Of a DNA stretch of 64,000 nt, positions 41,766 through 55,700 are shown in pieces; the stretch's first letter is position 1, and each line of letters starts with the position of its first letter. The DNA comes from Podocnemis expansa. Taxonomy: Eukaryota > Chordata > Testudines > Podocnemididae. Both the position numbers and the translations under genes were made by a program. The stretch is taken from positions 58,444,584 to 58,508,583 of the forward strand of contig ML681963.1 of the NCBI GenBank assembly GCA_007922195.1, given 5' to 3'. The notes beneath the pieces were generated by a model. It worked only from the letters and a program-made list of their open reading frames with translations, was not told the origin of the DNA and searched no databases.

Positions 41766-42528
41766 GTAGAAACCCACAGCAGCAAGCAGAAAAGTTTTGC
41801 AAGGGAGTTTTCCAGGTGAAGGAGACGAGTGTTTGTATGTCTTCCTACCAAGCAAAGGGCACTTTAAGTGTCTTATCTTAATCTAATAAAGGAAATTGCA
41901 ACCCCAGAGTCACCTCGCTTTCCCTATTCTCATTGTACTTGAGGAGTGCAGAGCTCACCAGTCAGCGCTATGGTGTGGTGTGTGTGCTATGCAATCTAAA
42001 GCAGAACTGCAGGATGCATGACAAAGTGTGGGGTTTCAAGCAGCCTGGGTAAGAACTGGCAGCCTGGGAATGCTGAGGACTTTGCAATAGCTTTTATATG
42101 CTTTTATAACAGCGGTCAATGAGACATGTCACACTTTAACTTGGATCTTTAATGCTAACTGAGTACGATGATTCTACTACAAAGGACTTTCCCTAAACTG
42201 AGGCATTGAGAAGACTGTTTCCTATTTCCTGTTCTGAATTCCTGTTTGACTCTTGGATCACTTACCGGGATGTGCATTTGCATATCATGCATTATGAAGC
42301 CAGAACGTGTCTTTGCCCTAGACATCTCACGGTATATACTTATTTCAGATTCCAACAAAGGAAAAAAGTACAAGGACATCCAAAAGGGAGGTTTAGCAAA
42401 GCAGTAAGAAAAGCAAAAGAATTATCCAAAAGCAAAGCAAAGGAGATCTGGGATAGATGGGGCTAAAGGAAAGCTTTGCTATGGTAACAAAAGTCTACAT
42501 TATAGTGACAAGAAGAACAAAAGCAGCT

Positions 42529-42565
42529 TTCTCTCCCTCTGTCTCTCTGTCTCTCTCTCTTTTTT
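42529..42565. repeat. CT-rich microsatellite
   Basis: An interrupted CTCTCT run that ends in TTTTTT, read directly. Confidence 0.85.
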
Positions 42566-44002
42566 AAACCCACTAACTTCATGATGAATGACTTGCTGGG
42601 TAGCAGGTAACTGATATTGGACATCCCCTGAGCACCATTCCATTTTTAAGGGTCTTTGTCTACAAGCAACAAGGAAAAGAAAGAGAAAATTAGCATAACA
42701 AGTTCACGAAAGCAGTAGAGAAAAGGGGAAAAAGCATGAGCCAGGGATTCATTGATAGTGACTAGAGGGAATATGGTTGGTGTTGTCATAAATTCAAGTC
42801 AAGCTCACTTCTTTAGACTCAGACATTATGACGGTATGTCGGTTATTTTAACCTGCCTCTCTGTTGAGTACTACATAACCTTCAGGCACGGCACACCCAC
42901 CAGAATGAAACAAGCCAGGACAATTACTTGCAGTTATATCTTGCTCTACAATAGAAATCATAATATTCTGTAAAACCTATTCCAGAAGCATTGTTCATAT
43001 CTCACATGACCCCACTAAGAGCCCAGGAACTAGCCACAACTTTGTTGGCTTGTCTCCAATCAACCTTGGTAGCAACATTGACCAAATGATGCTGTCTGGA
43101 CTGATGCCAATTTTTTCCTGACCTTGGTGAGGAGATTTAGATCACGTCATTTCACTAAATCTTTCTGTCCAAGGTGGATGAGGATAAATGGAGGGGACAA
43201 AGGCTGAGTCACACCAGAGGAACTTGAGGCTGCCATTCCCACCAAGAGCTGGCTTAGTACGTACCGCTTCTGAAGCAAGGCATCAAAAGCCATAGACCCC
43301 AAAGGCAAATCAGGTGCCTTCTAGTAGCGTGAGAACTGAATGGGGCAAAGACATCAGGGAGAAAGTGTGTACATTGTACTCTGTAGTGTCAACTTATTAT
43401 TCACACTAAGTTTTTCTTGCTTCTTGATATAGAATCTTACAGGCAGCTGAGTAGTGCCATCTGTAGGTCACTTCTAGGCCAAAATCCATTTTTTCTGAGT
43501 CTCCTGGTAGATGTTTGAATGGCAGAATCTTCTGTTTGCACAAGAGAACAAACCAAAAGCAAGAGAGGGTGATAAGAGAAGAGGAAAGTCTTGGTTATTA
43601 AAGGAAAAATTTGCCTTCCACTACAAAGTTCCTACAGTTCTTTATATTTCTGTGAAGTGCATTGGTACTAATTGCATCTCCTGCACTTCTCCTCTGCCAA
43701 ATTACTGACCAGCCGACAAAACAACTCCATGGGCAGGAGTAACCAAACCCTCAATATTCATTTTTTCTTCTATGCATGGTCTAGGAAGAGACTTTTCAGG
43801 CTAAAATACAAGTCCAAGTAGTGCTGAAAATCAGGTCGCTGGGTGAGTGTAAATCAGAGGCCACTTCAGGGAGTATTATCTCCACAGAGTTGTGTTCAGG
43901 TTTCTCTACTCCATATCACAACACTGGAAGAAATTTATTTTTAGAACACATCAAAACATTGCAACGGAAATTCATGATGCTGATGATGTGATTAAATTGG
44001 CC

Positions 44003-44017
44003 AAAAAAAAAAAAAAA
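44003..44017. repeat. Homopolymer A15
   Basis: A run of 15 adenines with no recognisable retroelement body immediately before it. Confidence 0.9.
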
Positions 44018-44724
44018 CAAACTTGCACATGAGCTGAGCAGAAGCCATACAGCAAGTTTTCTCAGAGGGAGCTTTCACATCCACCCCACCTCAGGTAACC
44101 CAGGCATCAGCTGACATTTGTCTTATTGTAAGGAAAGATTGCTGGTCTGAAGGTTGACTGGGAATTTCACAAAAGACATTGTTCTTGTGCCAAAGAGCCC
44201 CCAGCTAAATATGGGTCATGACACAGTGAGTGTGGGAGTGGGGCAAATGTTACAGCACCACATGTTCATATATGGTCACAACTCAGTGGTATGTCTATTT
44301 TGTTTAAAATCAGGAAATAGATAAGATGGTGCTGCTGATTGTGGGTGTCAAAGGTGCAGACAATTTTCAGGAAGGATTTAAATGAAGAAGAGCTTGTTGC
44401 AACAAAGAATGGGGGACATTCTACACATGACATGAAAGATGAAGGAAGGGAAATACAGAGATGTCATTATGCAATGCCTGCTGTATGCCTCTCCTGGAAG
44501 GCAGCACCTAGTGTTTTGGAAACAAGTGACACTGAGGCCTTTTTGAAGAAGGCTTTAGTGAACATGGCAAGACATTTGTGGGGAGATAGGTACTTTGCTA
44601 AGGCTGTTTCCAGGTGGTGGTGAGAAAATCTGGCTTTGCTTGTTTAAAGGCACCAAAATCTCAACATGAATAATCACTCAGGGGCATGGAACTCTCTCTT
44701 CAATACATTCCTTGTCCACTTCTG

Positions 44725-44850
44725 ACCTAGGCAGGGCTGCTTTGTGGGCAAGGCATCACATCTGGGCATCAGGTGAGCTGGATTCAATCCCTAGCTCTGT
44801 TACAGATGGTCCTATGTTCAGCTTCTGATATTGCCCCATCCCCATATATT
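44725..44850 (+). mobile_element. MIR-type SINE remnant (5' half)
   Basis: GTGGGCAAGGCATCACATCT, GGGCATCAGGTGAGCTGGAT, TCAATCCCTAGCTCTGTTAC, AGATGGTCCTATGTTCAGCT fits the tRNA-derived head of MIR/CORE-SINEs. The B-box-like GGATTCAATCC is at about 44,780-44,790. The 3' core part is not clear. Confidence 0.6.
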
Positions 44851-45521
44851 GGAGCACCTTCCAGGAGCACATAAGCAACAGAACTAACAGCTGTCATGAG
44901 TAATTCATTCTTTCTCCTAACTTTGTCCTGGAGGGAAATTCTGTTGTTTTTAAATTTAGTAGATTACATGTGCTCTCTATCTCTCTTAGCAAAGGCAGAT
45001 TGAAAAGACACACCTTGCGCTTGGAGCAAAAGGTGGTGAGGTATGCGATGGTTGCTAGTGCCTGCAGGAATTCATCCCACAGTATGGGATCAGCCTTCCA
45101 AAAAGCTCTGTCTGTTGCACCATTCCATCATGAGCAAGAAGCAGTGCTGTCAACTGCAATACTCTATCCAGATCTTTAGGTACCCTAGGCCCAAACCTAT
45201 TGGGATCTTGAAGATATAGCCTGAAGATAAATACTGAATGTGATGTTGTATTCTATGGGAGATCAGTGCAGAGAACAGAGGACAGTGAGTGGAGTGGCTG
45301 TTGTAGCCCAAACTGCTGTGGAGAGGAACTTTAGCGTTCTGTTCTATCTGGAGTTTCCAGAGGTGGCTTCATGCCCAGGCCTTTTGCATCAGTGCGGCCC
45401 AGCCAGGAGGCAAAGGCATATATTCCTATGAGGCCAGCTCACATGGAATTGCCTCCCCAGCTATAGATGAGAGAGTGCATCACTTGCACACACTGTTATG
45501 GTACCATGGACCAATCACATT
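44851..45521. other. Non-coding stretch, no feature recognised
   Basis: No gene or repeat was recognised. Confidence 0.45.
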
Positions 45522-45941
45522 GGGTATGTCTATACTTGCAAGTTAGTTCAGATTAAGGAGGCTTAATTTGAACTAACTTAGTACCTGTCTGCATTAGGCT
45601 TTCATTAATTTGAACTAAGGAATTCCTTAATTCGAACTAATGAATGCTTAGTCTGAACTAGTAAGACCTGCATGTTGGTTCAAACTAAACTCTTAGTTAG
45701 ATTGTTAGTCTGAACTAAGGGTGATGTAGACAAGGATTAACCCTTAGTTTGAGCTTAGTAAGTTCGAACTAAGGGCAGTTAGTTTGAGTTAACAAAGTGG
45801 ACTAGTTTGAACTAATGTTCGTTTGAATTAGTTGATGTTGTTAATTCGAACTAATAAGTTTGAGGTTAGTTCGAACTAAACTCAAACTTGTTAGTTCAAA
45901 TTAACAAATTTGAACTAACTTTTCCTAGAATAGACATAGCC
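45522..45941. mobile_element. TIR element built from TTAGTTCGAACTAA palindromes, copy 2
   Basis: The left end GGGTATGTCTATACTTG and the reverse complement of the right end, GGCTATGTCTATTCTAG, form imperfect TIRs. The interior is packed with TTCGAACTAA and TTTGAACTAA words. The exact palindrome TTAGTTCGAACTAA is at 45,866-45,879. A third end-like motif (GATGTAGACAAGG, 45,723-45,735) sits almost exactly at the midpoint. No open frame of note; non-autonomous. No target duplication is obvious. Confidence 0.78.
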
Positions 45942-46600
45942 TTACTCTCTCATTTGTAAAAATGGAAACAATAATATTGGGACCAACTGGACAACTGGCG
46001 ACTCTGGTGGGTGCAGTCCAGGGTCAGAGGAGGTTCCTGTTTGCAGTGATACTGGAACAATGTAGACAATGGGGGTATGAAAAGCCAAACTGTAAATCTG
46101 TATGTGATGGAAACCACTGCACACCAAGGGGTGCTGCCATAGCCCCAGCACCTATGTCTGTTTCTGCCTCAGGAGGTTAGCAACCAGGAAATGGAAAACA
46201 AAGAACTTTAGCATGGATAAACTGAGGCCCTAGCACATAGAGGAAAGAGACAGAAAGGCTCTGAAGAAGCAGATTGGATCCTAGTCCCGAGAAGTATCAG
46301 CACCTGGGGTAAGCTAAGCCTACTAGGCATTAGTTAAGACAGTTAGCCATGTAGATGACATTGTGTTAAAAACCCTTTATCTTGTTATACTCTGTCCCTA
46401 CTGTTGTGATTACACAGTACTTTGAAAAGGTGGTTTGGGCTCATTATTCACATTGTTCACAAGTCCCGAAGGGAAGACTCACAGGTCTGCTGAGCAAACA
46501 CAGTCAGAGAGTGGAAGAGTTATGATGTTCCACCCCAGGGTGGTAAGGGCATGAAGCCTAAAACCTGGAACGGTGGCAGTAAAAGAGTCACTACAGGGGC
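45942..46600. other. Non-coding stretch, possible MIR trace at its left
   Basis: The first bases (CTCTCATTTGTAAAAATGGA, AACAATAATATTGGGACC) resemble the MIR core-to-3' phrase 'ctcatctgtaaaatggggataataat'. If real, the TIR element inserted beside or into a MIR. Nothing else was recognised. Confidence 0.3.
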
Positions 46601-46702
46601 CATTCTTCAAGCATCTTGCAAAGTGGGATTTTTCCCCATGAAAGCTCATGTGATAAATAAAGTTGTTAGGCTTTAAAAGAGCCACAGGACCCCTTGGTTA
46701 TT
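46601..46702 (+). mobile_element. Penelope-like repeat, copy E
   Basis: The plus strand reads CATTCTTCAAGCATCTTGCA, AAGTGGGATTTTTCCCCATG, AAAGCTCATGTGATAAATAA, AGTTGTTAGGCTTTAAAAGA, GCCACAGGACCCCTTGGTTA. The hairpin stem (GTGGGA...CCCCAT) and GAAAGC are present, but the CUGANGA position reads CTTGCAA, so the ribozyme-like core is damaged. Confidence 0.65.
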
Positions 46703-49700
46703 TTGAAGGAGCCAGAAATTCTCTAGGTCTGAACTGTAACAGTCACTTTGGCTTTTCAATTCTTTCTGTCTAAACAATGTCTGAAGGGTTGCCAAGACAT
46801 TCAGGGTTCTGCCCAAAAGTAGAAAGGGCTTCAGGTCCCGAGAGCATTTTCTTTCTCTTACTTTCTGATTTGCCTGTCCTGTTCCAAACTTTGGCCTCTG
46901 TGCTCTGGCCGTGGTGCTGAAGTTATATAAGCCAACGGATGATGTGACCTCGGCCAGCTAATTGCCAAGTTTTTCAGCAGGGTGTGGAACCTGATAGGGT
47001 GATGGTTTTTGGACACTGGCGAGGTTGCCGGGTTATGCAGTTTCCTTTGGACATTTTGGTGGTGATTAAAATTACCTGGGTGTCTTAGGAATTTCGGTTT
47101 TAGACCATCACTAGCTATTTTCTAGATGAAAGGGGAGAGTAAGTGATATCTGCTTGGATTTCTGTATGAAATGAATTCTGATTCTCACTGAAGTTTTCAG
47201 GGACAATCAGGGGCAGCTGAGAAAACAGTGACATGCAGAAATAGCTGATAAAATTGCAATGAAACATCTGTTGACACTGATTTTGAGCCTGTGGCCAGAG
47301 ATGAATGATTGAAACACCAGGCTTGTTAAAGCTAGAATGCTTTTGATTTTTCTTCTCTGCACCGAACAAGTTTTAGCTGGAGGGAAGTTAGCAATCCACT
47401 AATTGAGATTGAATTAACCATGAAATGCATAACTACTTTTGTTCTGAAATACACTCCTGCAATACTTTAACCAGGCTTTTAATTATTGATTATTACTTAT
47501 AACACACAGCAGATCTTCTTTTATTTGTTATCAAGTGTGGTGTCCTTCAAAGGTGTCACCAGCAGCATTGTGCTGGCATTCTCCTTCATGCTACCAGAAG
47601 CCATTACAAAGACCCAAGGGGAAATGATACTTTACTTTATTGTCATTTTTAGCAAACAGGAGAGAAAGGCACCATTTTCCCCATTATTTGGACTTGATTA
47701 AAAACTAGTCATTGTCCAAGCAATAAAGGAGGATAGAAAGCCATTGCACCTGTGTGAAGACTGAGAACTAGAGGATGGAACTATAGGATTTTTCCAGATA
47801 ACTCACTGGATGTACAGTTGCCTTGAGGAAACAAATATTTAGTATTCAAAGGACAGTCTCTTGCATGACCAGGAAGGTAAAGTGCTTGTTTGCTGCATGT
47901 AAGAGAACCTGGAAGTGGGGCAGATGTTTGTGAGCACAGTTACAATATGTGCAGCTGCATATGCACCATGTCAACTCCAACTGGGCTTCAGCTCCAAACA
48001 CGCTGAGGGAGATGGTGCAATCTGCATGAACAGCTGCTGAGAGCAGAGCTGAGTGGAAGATGGTGAGGTCAGTGAGTAATGTGGAATCTGTTAAGATTGC
48101 AATACATCTGAACCATGATTGGGAAAAGCATGAAGTCCAGGGCAGAGAAGGATGCTCAGGTATTAACACACTCAGATGGTTTTGCTATTCCAGCATGGGC
48201 ACGGTGCCATACCAGCAGTTGTGTTATTGCCTGTTGAACCCCCAGGTCACCTTTACAGCAGTCTGGGGTCCAGCGTCTGACATTTACTACATTGATAATA
48301 AAGCCCCAACAGGCCAGTATTTCTGCCATGGTTCAAATATCATTCCCAGAAGCCCCAGTCAGGACCTCTTTATGTTTGTAAGTATTTGAGTCTTGTCCAG
48401 GGTGCCCATTGCCCCTCTGCTTTGGAGTTAATTTTTTTAGTGATCATCAGTTTCAGCAAAACGATTTGCCAGTCGCCTCTCCATATTGTTCCCTGAGCAC
48501 ACAAAGAATCAACAGACCCTTGTTCCAGAGGCTGTGGCATTTCAGGACCAGAACAGACTTATTTCCTGAGTCAGCCATTGCAGCTTCAGCTTTCTAGAAT
48601 GGTAGAGATGGAGCTAGGCAAGCAACAACAGGGCCACAAGTGTGCACTGAGCATGTGAGGGATAAGCATCAAGTATTTGTGAGGGGGGCAGTGCCCTGAT
48701 TGTGTACGATGCTTCCCACGGGTACCCAGAGCTGTGAGGCACCTTGTTACCACCTACCTATAGCTTGAGAAAGCCAGGTCTGAGCCTGTATGCGTTAGCT
48801 CCTAAACACAGATGCTTCCTCCCATATCTGTGCTGGTTCTGTTCATTCTTTACAGGTTAACCAGAGGTGTGCTCCACCACTCAGTCCTCTGAGCAACAAC
48901 CTGGAGTGGTCAATCCATGGGCCCTGCAGAATTCCCAGCTACTCTGTTCACTTGGAATAGTTCATCACAGGATACCTGCTCCAGACAACAGTGCTATGTA
49001 ACACACACCACTTACACTTGCTTCAACAGAGAGCAAGTGTAAGTTTATTTAGCACAAAAGAGAGATTCAAATGCTAGCAAACAGAAATCGTGGGAACAAA
49101 AGATAACATTATACACCAAAGTCATAACCAGCATGCTAGAGCCTAAGCTTAGCTCATAAAAACATTGTCAGGGCATCAGACAAAAGGTCACATGACATCT
49201 CCCAGCACATTACAGCCTGCTTGGCAGTGATGTTCTGATCAAGAGGCAATCTCACTGCAGGCTCACTTTCTCGGTAAAAAACAATAATGCAGCATTTGTC
49301 CCTCATCTCTACCATTCTAGTCCAAAAAGCTATGGCTGCCCCCTATAAGCAGGTAATCCCTTCACAGTATGCACACTTGTCATCTCCTATCTAGGGTCTG
49401 CTCTGGAGATTTTACTGTCACTTGATCAGCATTTTGCTCAGCCCATAAATGAGTGCCCATTGTCAACCAAACAGTACTTATTTTATACGTAGGTAGACAT
49501 ACAACCATCTCTGGCCTAAAAGAAACCTGATTCTCACCTTCTCTGATGATCAGTTCCAAGTCACAGACTTTAGGAACCTAATTTTCAGAACATGTACGTG
49601 ACTCCTTCGATGCCTTACATCCAGCCACACTGCTTATGAAGACTGGCATGACACAGGCTTTTGTTAGAGACCTTACATGGCACACTCAGGTGAATAGGAC

Positions 49701-52700
49701 ATAGATACCAGAGCCAGCTGATAGCAGCAACTCTTATGCACCTAGATGTCCTCTGCCAGCTGGCACGAAGAGGTCCTGGATCGCAGTGTGTAAGGGGGCA
49801 TTGAGCCTGTCAAACATTGAACTGAGTGAGGACAATGCAAGAAGCATTGGTCACACTGGACATGGGGAGGGAACACTGTGACTATACGGCATTGGATGGG
49901 GAGTTCAGAGCTCCTAGGAGACACTCTAGGGGAAGCAAGTTTTCTGCATTTCATTGATGGCTCATAGCTCAGAGTTCATCCAGCAGATGATGGCCTCTGA
50001 CTATCACCTTCAGTGACTGCTCAGACACATTCCATTTCCCGCCCTTCAACACAGCAATGTCTTTCTCCTGGCTCCATCATTGTCATTGCCCCATTCCTTC
50101 TCCCTGCACTCATTTAAAGGTCACCTATCCCCCCCCCACCCCGCTCCGATTTGCCTGGTTTCCTCTCCATGCTGTCTCTGCTGCCTGTGACACAGCCTTA
50201 AGCAGACAAGCTATTCTGGGAGCACAGATAAGGCAGCACATGCCCCTGGAGCTGCAGCCCTATAACACTCTGATGGCCAAAGGGCTGATTTTCAAGTACA
50301 AACCAAATTGTTCATCCACACAGGGCCTCCCATCGTGTTTCTGCTTCTCTTTGCTGGATCTCTTCACTTGCGCTCTGCAGCCAAGGGCAGACACAAGCTC
50401 AGGGCTTTTTCAGAAGTTAGAGAGCAGAATGTTATCAAACAATCAATGCTGCCTCCAGGGAGTGGAGAGCAGAGAAAGTGAGTGACATGGTATCACTTGA
50501 GGCTCAGAGTTCACACACAGCACTCCCATTCAGCAGGTGTAGAGATCAAACTAAATTACCCTCTGGCTATATTCCAGATGGCCTAAATCTCCTGTCATAT
50601 CCAACCTGATTACCTTAGACTTTTTTCAGGCTGCTATCTCTGCGCTTACGTGTTGCGTAGCTTTTGCTAGCTACAGAGAGACAGCTGTGTCTGGCCTATG
50701 GTGTGAACATCTGGTTATGAATGTCATATCCAGCTGTGAATCTTCTGCAGCACAACTCCATTAGACACCAACGCAGAGAAGTGCAAAGCAATGCACAATT
50801 GGCAGGAAACATTTAAATTACTAATACATACTAATGGATTCTGAATTAGAGATCCAGGCATCAGTGAGGATAGTACAAGGAGTGTGTCTGTTGGAACTGT
50901 ACATGGCAGCAGCTGCGGAACGAAAGAGAAGTCAGGTTGTTTTGAGAGAGGGACGGTGAGTGCTATTCCATTACTATAAAATGATTATATTTTAATCTGC
51001 TTTGTCCTGTGGTGCAGTGTCTCAGATGGGTGCACGCTCAGAATTAAATTACTGTTATTATTAATCAATGGCATGATGGCTTCCCCTGGAATCATGGGGT
51101 CAAGTTCAGCCCCCACAGTGCAGAACTAGCTCTGTGGCAAGGATGAGAAAGGAGAAGAGGTGAGTGGAGGTTCAGGTTCCCCTCCTTTAGGCATTAGGGA
51201 GCTTGGAACAGCAGCCAGGCTGAGACGGAGTCATATGCTGCTGGCTGCACCTCTGCGGCTACTGCTACTTCTGGTTGAATCATAAGAGACAGCCCTAGGA
51301 TGTGCTCAAAAGTGGAGAGTTCAGGGATTTCATATATCTGAGTGCCATGGTATTTGCCTGCTCATGTGAATTGTCACCCTGGGCCAGGGCGTCTCCAGCC
51401 TTTCCCCAGTGTGCAAAGGAGAGATGTGAGGCACAAGGAATTTTGCTTCCATGCCTTCCATATCTCTCCAGACAGGATGGTCAACATGTCTTCAGTCTCT
51501 GCTGGAGCTCAGTGGCCTTTGCAGCACATGAAGCTTGCGTTCTACACTAAAGGCCCTGATTTTGTAAGTCATGTCGAGTGCCACAAAACCCTCTCCAAAG
51601 TCACAGCCCTCAAGTGCCGTTCCTCTCTGGAGGGCCTGTGCAGTCAGCATACAAGCAGTGGCACTCAAATACATGCCTCCTTTTTTATTCCTGTCAGCAT
51701 GGCTGAGCCAGCACAGAGGTAGGGAGGGGCCTGGCCTGTCTTCTGGCCTACCTGCTAACAGAGCTATACCTAAAGTCCAAGTGCAGGGACAAACCTCTGC
51801 CCTCAGCCAACCTGTACAACTCCACAGAAGGAAAGGATCTTACTTTATGCTTCATTCTCATTGTAACTGCTTTTCTTGCTGCATCTTCTGTCTCCCATAC
51901 ACACACCACTGGTGTGTAAGTTAGAGCTTTGCACACCCACTGAAACTGAAAACACCACAAGGTATGATCTTCCTTAAGAGAACTTCTTCTATGTACACAA
52001 CATCACTGTGGAATTTGGCCCAGAGACTCCCATGCAAGTTGCACATTTGCAATGTGTTTAGATGCAGTGGCAGGCAGTGATGCTGTCAGCCAGCCCCTCC
52101 AGCCAGAGTACAGCTTCTCTTTGAAAGGAAACAAGCATGTATTCAGCTCAATGATGAAAATCATTTTGTTGCTCTCTTACTGTCCCAGCCCCAAACACCC
52201 AGACATTGAGTCTCCTGGACAGATAGCATCCCTAGTGCACCAGTCCTCGGGGTGATTTTAAGCTGATGGGTGGTGGGGATATTGTAGAACCTAAATCTCT
52301 CCCCCCTTTTTACTTCTGGATGAACACACTTGTCAGGACCAGATGGGGAATGTAATTAGAAGGAGCTGTTCCCAGAATGCCTCTCCCATTTTGGCAACAG
52401 ATGGAAGGTGTGAGCTCAGTACTGCTGAATTCCACACCGCCCCCTCCCAGACTCCCACCTACACCTCGCACACACCCTTGGAAACACTGCAGTGAACAAA
52501 TCACACCAGTTGATCAGGGTGTTGAGCTCTGGGGACCACCCACATCTCCATTTCTGACTGAAATACACTTTCTCCTGCAGAAGGATTGGGATGCTCACTG
52601 TCCCCAGCCAACAGTGTCCCCAGTTAGTTCTGCTTCATTCCTGGGGAGTGGGCAGTTGTAGATCTGTTCCCAAGCCCTGGCTCTCGGGTGTTCCCACACA

Positions 52701-55700
52701 CCACAGTTACATAATAGTGGTGCAGATCTGATTAGTTCTGTCTCCCCAAGCATAGCAAAACAAAACTCAAACTGCTTCCTTCTCTGACATGCTACATCCC
52801 ATGCACCAGAGCCTTGATTGTCTGGGAGGTTCCCATTTCACCTGCCAATTATTTCATTTCATTTTAATACAAAAACACCACCATTGTCTCTAGACTAGAA
52901 AACTCTTATGGCTAGGCCTGAAAGTAAGAAGTCTTAAAAACCTATGTTATCCTACAGCAAATCAACAGCACTGGGTCCTTCAGAATTGCTGCCTAGATTT
53001 AGAATACAGGGAAATTGTCCTTCCTGGGAGATGAATAGATTTAAGGACAAAACTTGCAATCATCTATCTGATATCCTGTGTAGCACAGGCCAGAGAACTT
53101 GTCCAAAATAATTTTGCAAAGTAGAGTCCAAAAACTCTTCCTAGATCCCATTCATTACTTTGTTTGGCATGTTATGAATTTAGGAGTTTGTGGATCAAAA
53201 ACCCTCCTCAGCAGAGACTGTCGATAGGGAGTTTTAGGACATGCAAGTCGTTACAGCTAGATTGTGAGCCCCTAGGAACAGATGCTTTTAAAGGATATCC
53301 TGTTAGTGTGGGCAACCTCCCCTTCCCTGTGGCCCTGCTCCTGTGTCCACTTACACATGAGCAGCCTTGCTTGGTTTGACTATAAGTTCATCGTCCATCA
53401 GTGTCTTCTCTCTGCAGAGTGCACATTATCTTGTGGTCAAAAATGGTGAGTCTTGTGTTTGCACAGAACCCAGTGTGCTGGGACACCAATCCGGACTGGG
53501 AGAGTCTTTAATATAATTAATCATAAAGTAGCCTACATGCCTAATGATCCTAGCCATGTCTCTCCTTGGCACGGTGTACAGTTACAAACAATCCTTTTGC
53601 TTATGCTTTTTGAAGTCCTGTATCTGGCTGTTCAGAGACTGTGTTGCAGCAGCCCCTGCCCTTTTCATTAGCATACTGTAGGAAGTACTGTGTTTGTCAC
53701 ACAGTGCAGATGGAAATGTTGCTAATTACCAAAAACAATGCCCCTTCCCCTCAGTCACACCCAACTTCTTGCACATCTGGCCTCTGTACCCCTACACAAA
53801 TCAGAAGGCAGCAATAAAAACCACAATAAAATAACCCCGTGTAGATACGGTGTATGATCCCAGGCATAGAAAAGAATAAATTGAACCTTAATTTCTTTCT
53901 GTCCAGCACTTACCATACATAGCATGCTAGATTAATGGCCATTTTTTCTGTGCAACAAAACAACATAAATGATAAATGATTTAAACCATAGTGCATCTTT
54001 ATAGAGAAAAACGGTGCCCTGCCCTCTCTCAGTTCTCTGTGTTATTTAAAATCCAGCAGGAGCCCATGTAACCTGAAGGGCAAGGATCACACAAAGAGGT
54101 GGAGCTGTGGTATTTGTGTTTCCTGAATGTACCTAATGAAGACCAAGTGACCAAAGGTGACACAGTGTATGTGTTTTATCTCATGAATAAATCAGCAGAT
54201 TTCTCTCTTAAATCAGATGTGACTTGCACTACCATATCAGTAATTAAATTAAATATTAAAGTGTGGTGGTAGTGAGCCCAGGCTGGCTGGTATGTAGAAT
54301 TGCCATATCTAATTAACATCATGCAGAAGTGGCCCCATTAGGGTTGTTAGTTAGCCCTCCAAATGGTAACAGTAGTACATGTGTAACTCACACTCAACCA
54401 CCCTAATTAATAGGGAGTGCCAGAGATCTGCCTAACACTCTCTTATGTTGGGTGCTGTTGGCCAGGCTTTGCTCATATTGGTGTGGTGGCTGCTGGGTGT
54501 GGGGACAGCTGTGCTTTTGTTTCCAAGTCTCAAGGAGACAGGCTGCTTATTCGCTCTCTGAATCAACATGCAGTAAGCAGCATGACAGGGCTAAAGATCC
54601 TCGGAGAAAACCAGTCAGAGATTATTTTAAGAAGGGCTCCAAATTCATCCCTCCCCCTAAGTGCAGAAGTGTTTTGGAAGGGGGGGGCGGGGTCAACGGT
54701 TGGGTTACTTGTCTTTTGTCAAGCACGCAAGCGTGGCTAGTGTCCTAGGTTTTGAAGTTTCACCACCTCCTTGCTACACAGAGACAACTCTCTCTTTGGA
54801 GAAGGCTACAAGGATATTTTGGTGGAATGCTCATTAAATTCCAGGGTCTCATAAGCAGTTCATAGTGGTGCCACTGCAATGCTGATTAGTGTCCAACTGT
54901 ATGGTGAGCCAAGAATACAAAATGACTTAACTTGGGGTTACAGAGCGCAGTCTCGAAGATCAGGCCTGGAATCTCACTCTGTGACTATCGCTCCCTTGTA
55001 TAATAGAACCCAAATAGTGGCTGATACATAGACTGGATAAGTTACATCATTCAAAGTGATTAATGTTCATGTTCATTTAACTACTACAGATGCTATTCTC
55101 GGCTATGACTGACTGAACAAAAACTCAAGTGTATTAAAAAGCTCTTCCCCTTTTTGTGCTTTAGAAGCTGTTCCAAGGCAGCCCATCCTTCTCAAGCATC
55201 ACAGGAAATAACAACTTCATAGATTACTCTTCCTGCTGCACTTTACACTAAAACAACGTCGGGAATTGTGCCCATCCAGATGTCTCCAGTGAGGCTGCAA
55301 TTCCATCCTAGGGTCTTGGTGACACCATAAAGGGACAGGACCCAGTGTATTTCTAATTCTAAAGTGTTATATCTCAAGCTTACTAATGAGAGTAGTCTTT
55401 GACTACTGTTGTAAATATGCCAATGGCCTATGATGGGATGTTAGATGGGTGGGCTCTGAGTTGATGCAGAGAATTCTCTTTTGGGCGCCTGCCTTGTGAG
55501 TCTTGCTCACATGCTCAAGGATTAGTTTATGGGGTTAGGCGGGGATTTTCCCATAGGGCAGATTGGCAGGGGTGCTGGTGGGGGGGCATGGGTCACTTGG
55601 TGGTGGTTTCTGTGTACCTTGAAGTCTTTAAATCACGAAGTGGGGACTTCAATGACTCGATCATACGTTAAGTGTCTATTGCAGGAGTGGGTGGGCAAGG

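Larger units (their letters stand above)
41766..44720. other. Non-coding stretch, no gene recognised
   Basis: About 3 kb with a CT-rich tract (42,529-42,565) and a run of 15 A (44,003-44,017). Open frames are below 97 codons with no domains. Confidence 0.4.

Noticed and set aside
51302..51924. Overlapping plus-strand frames of 82-126 codons that could be exons
   Set aside because: None shows a domain or convincing splice-site-bounded segment, and they overlap in different frames.
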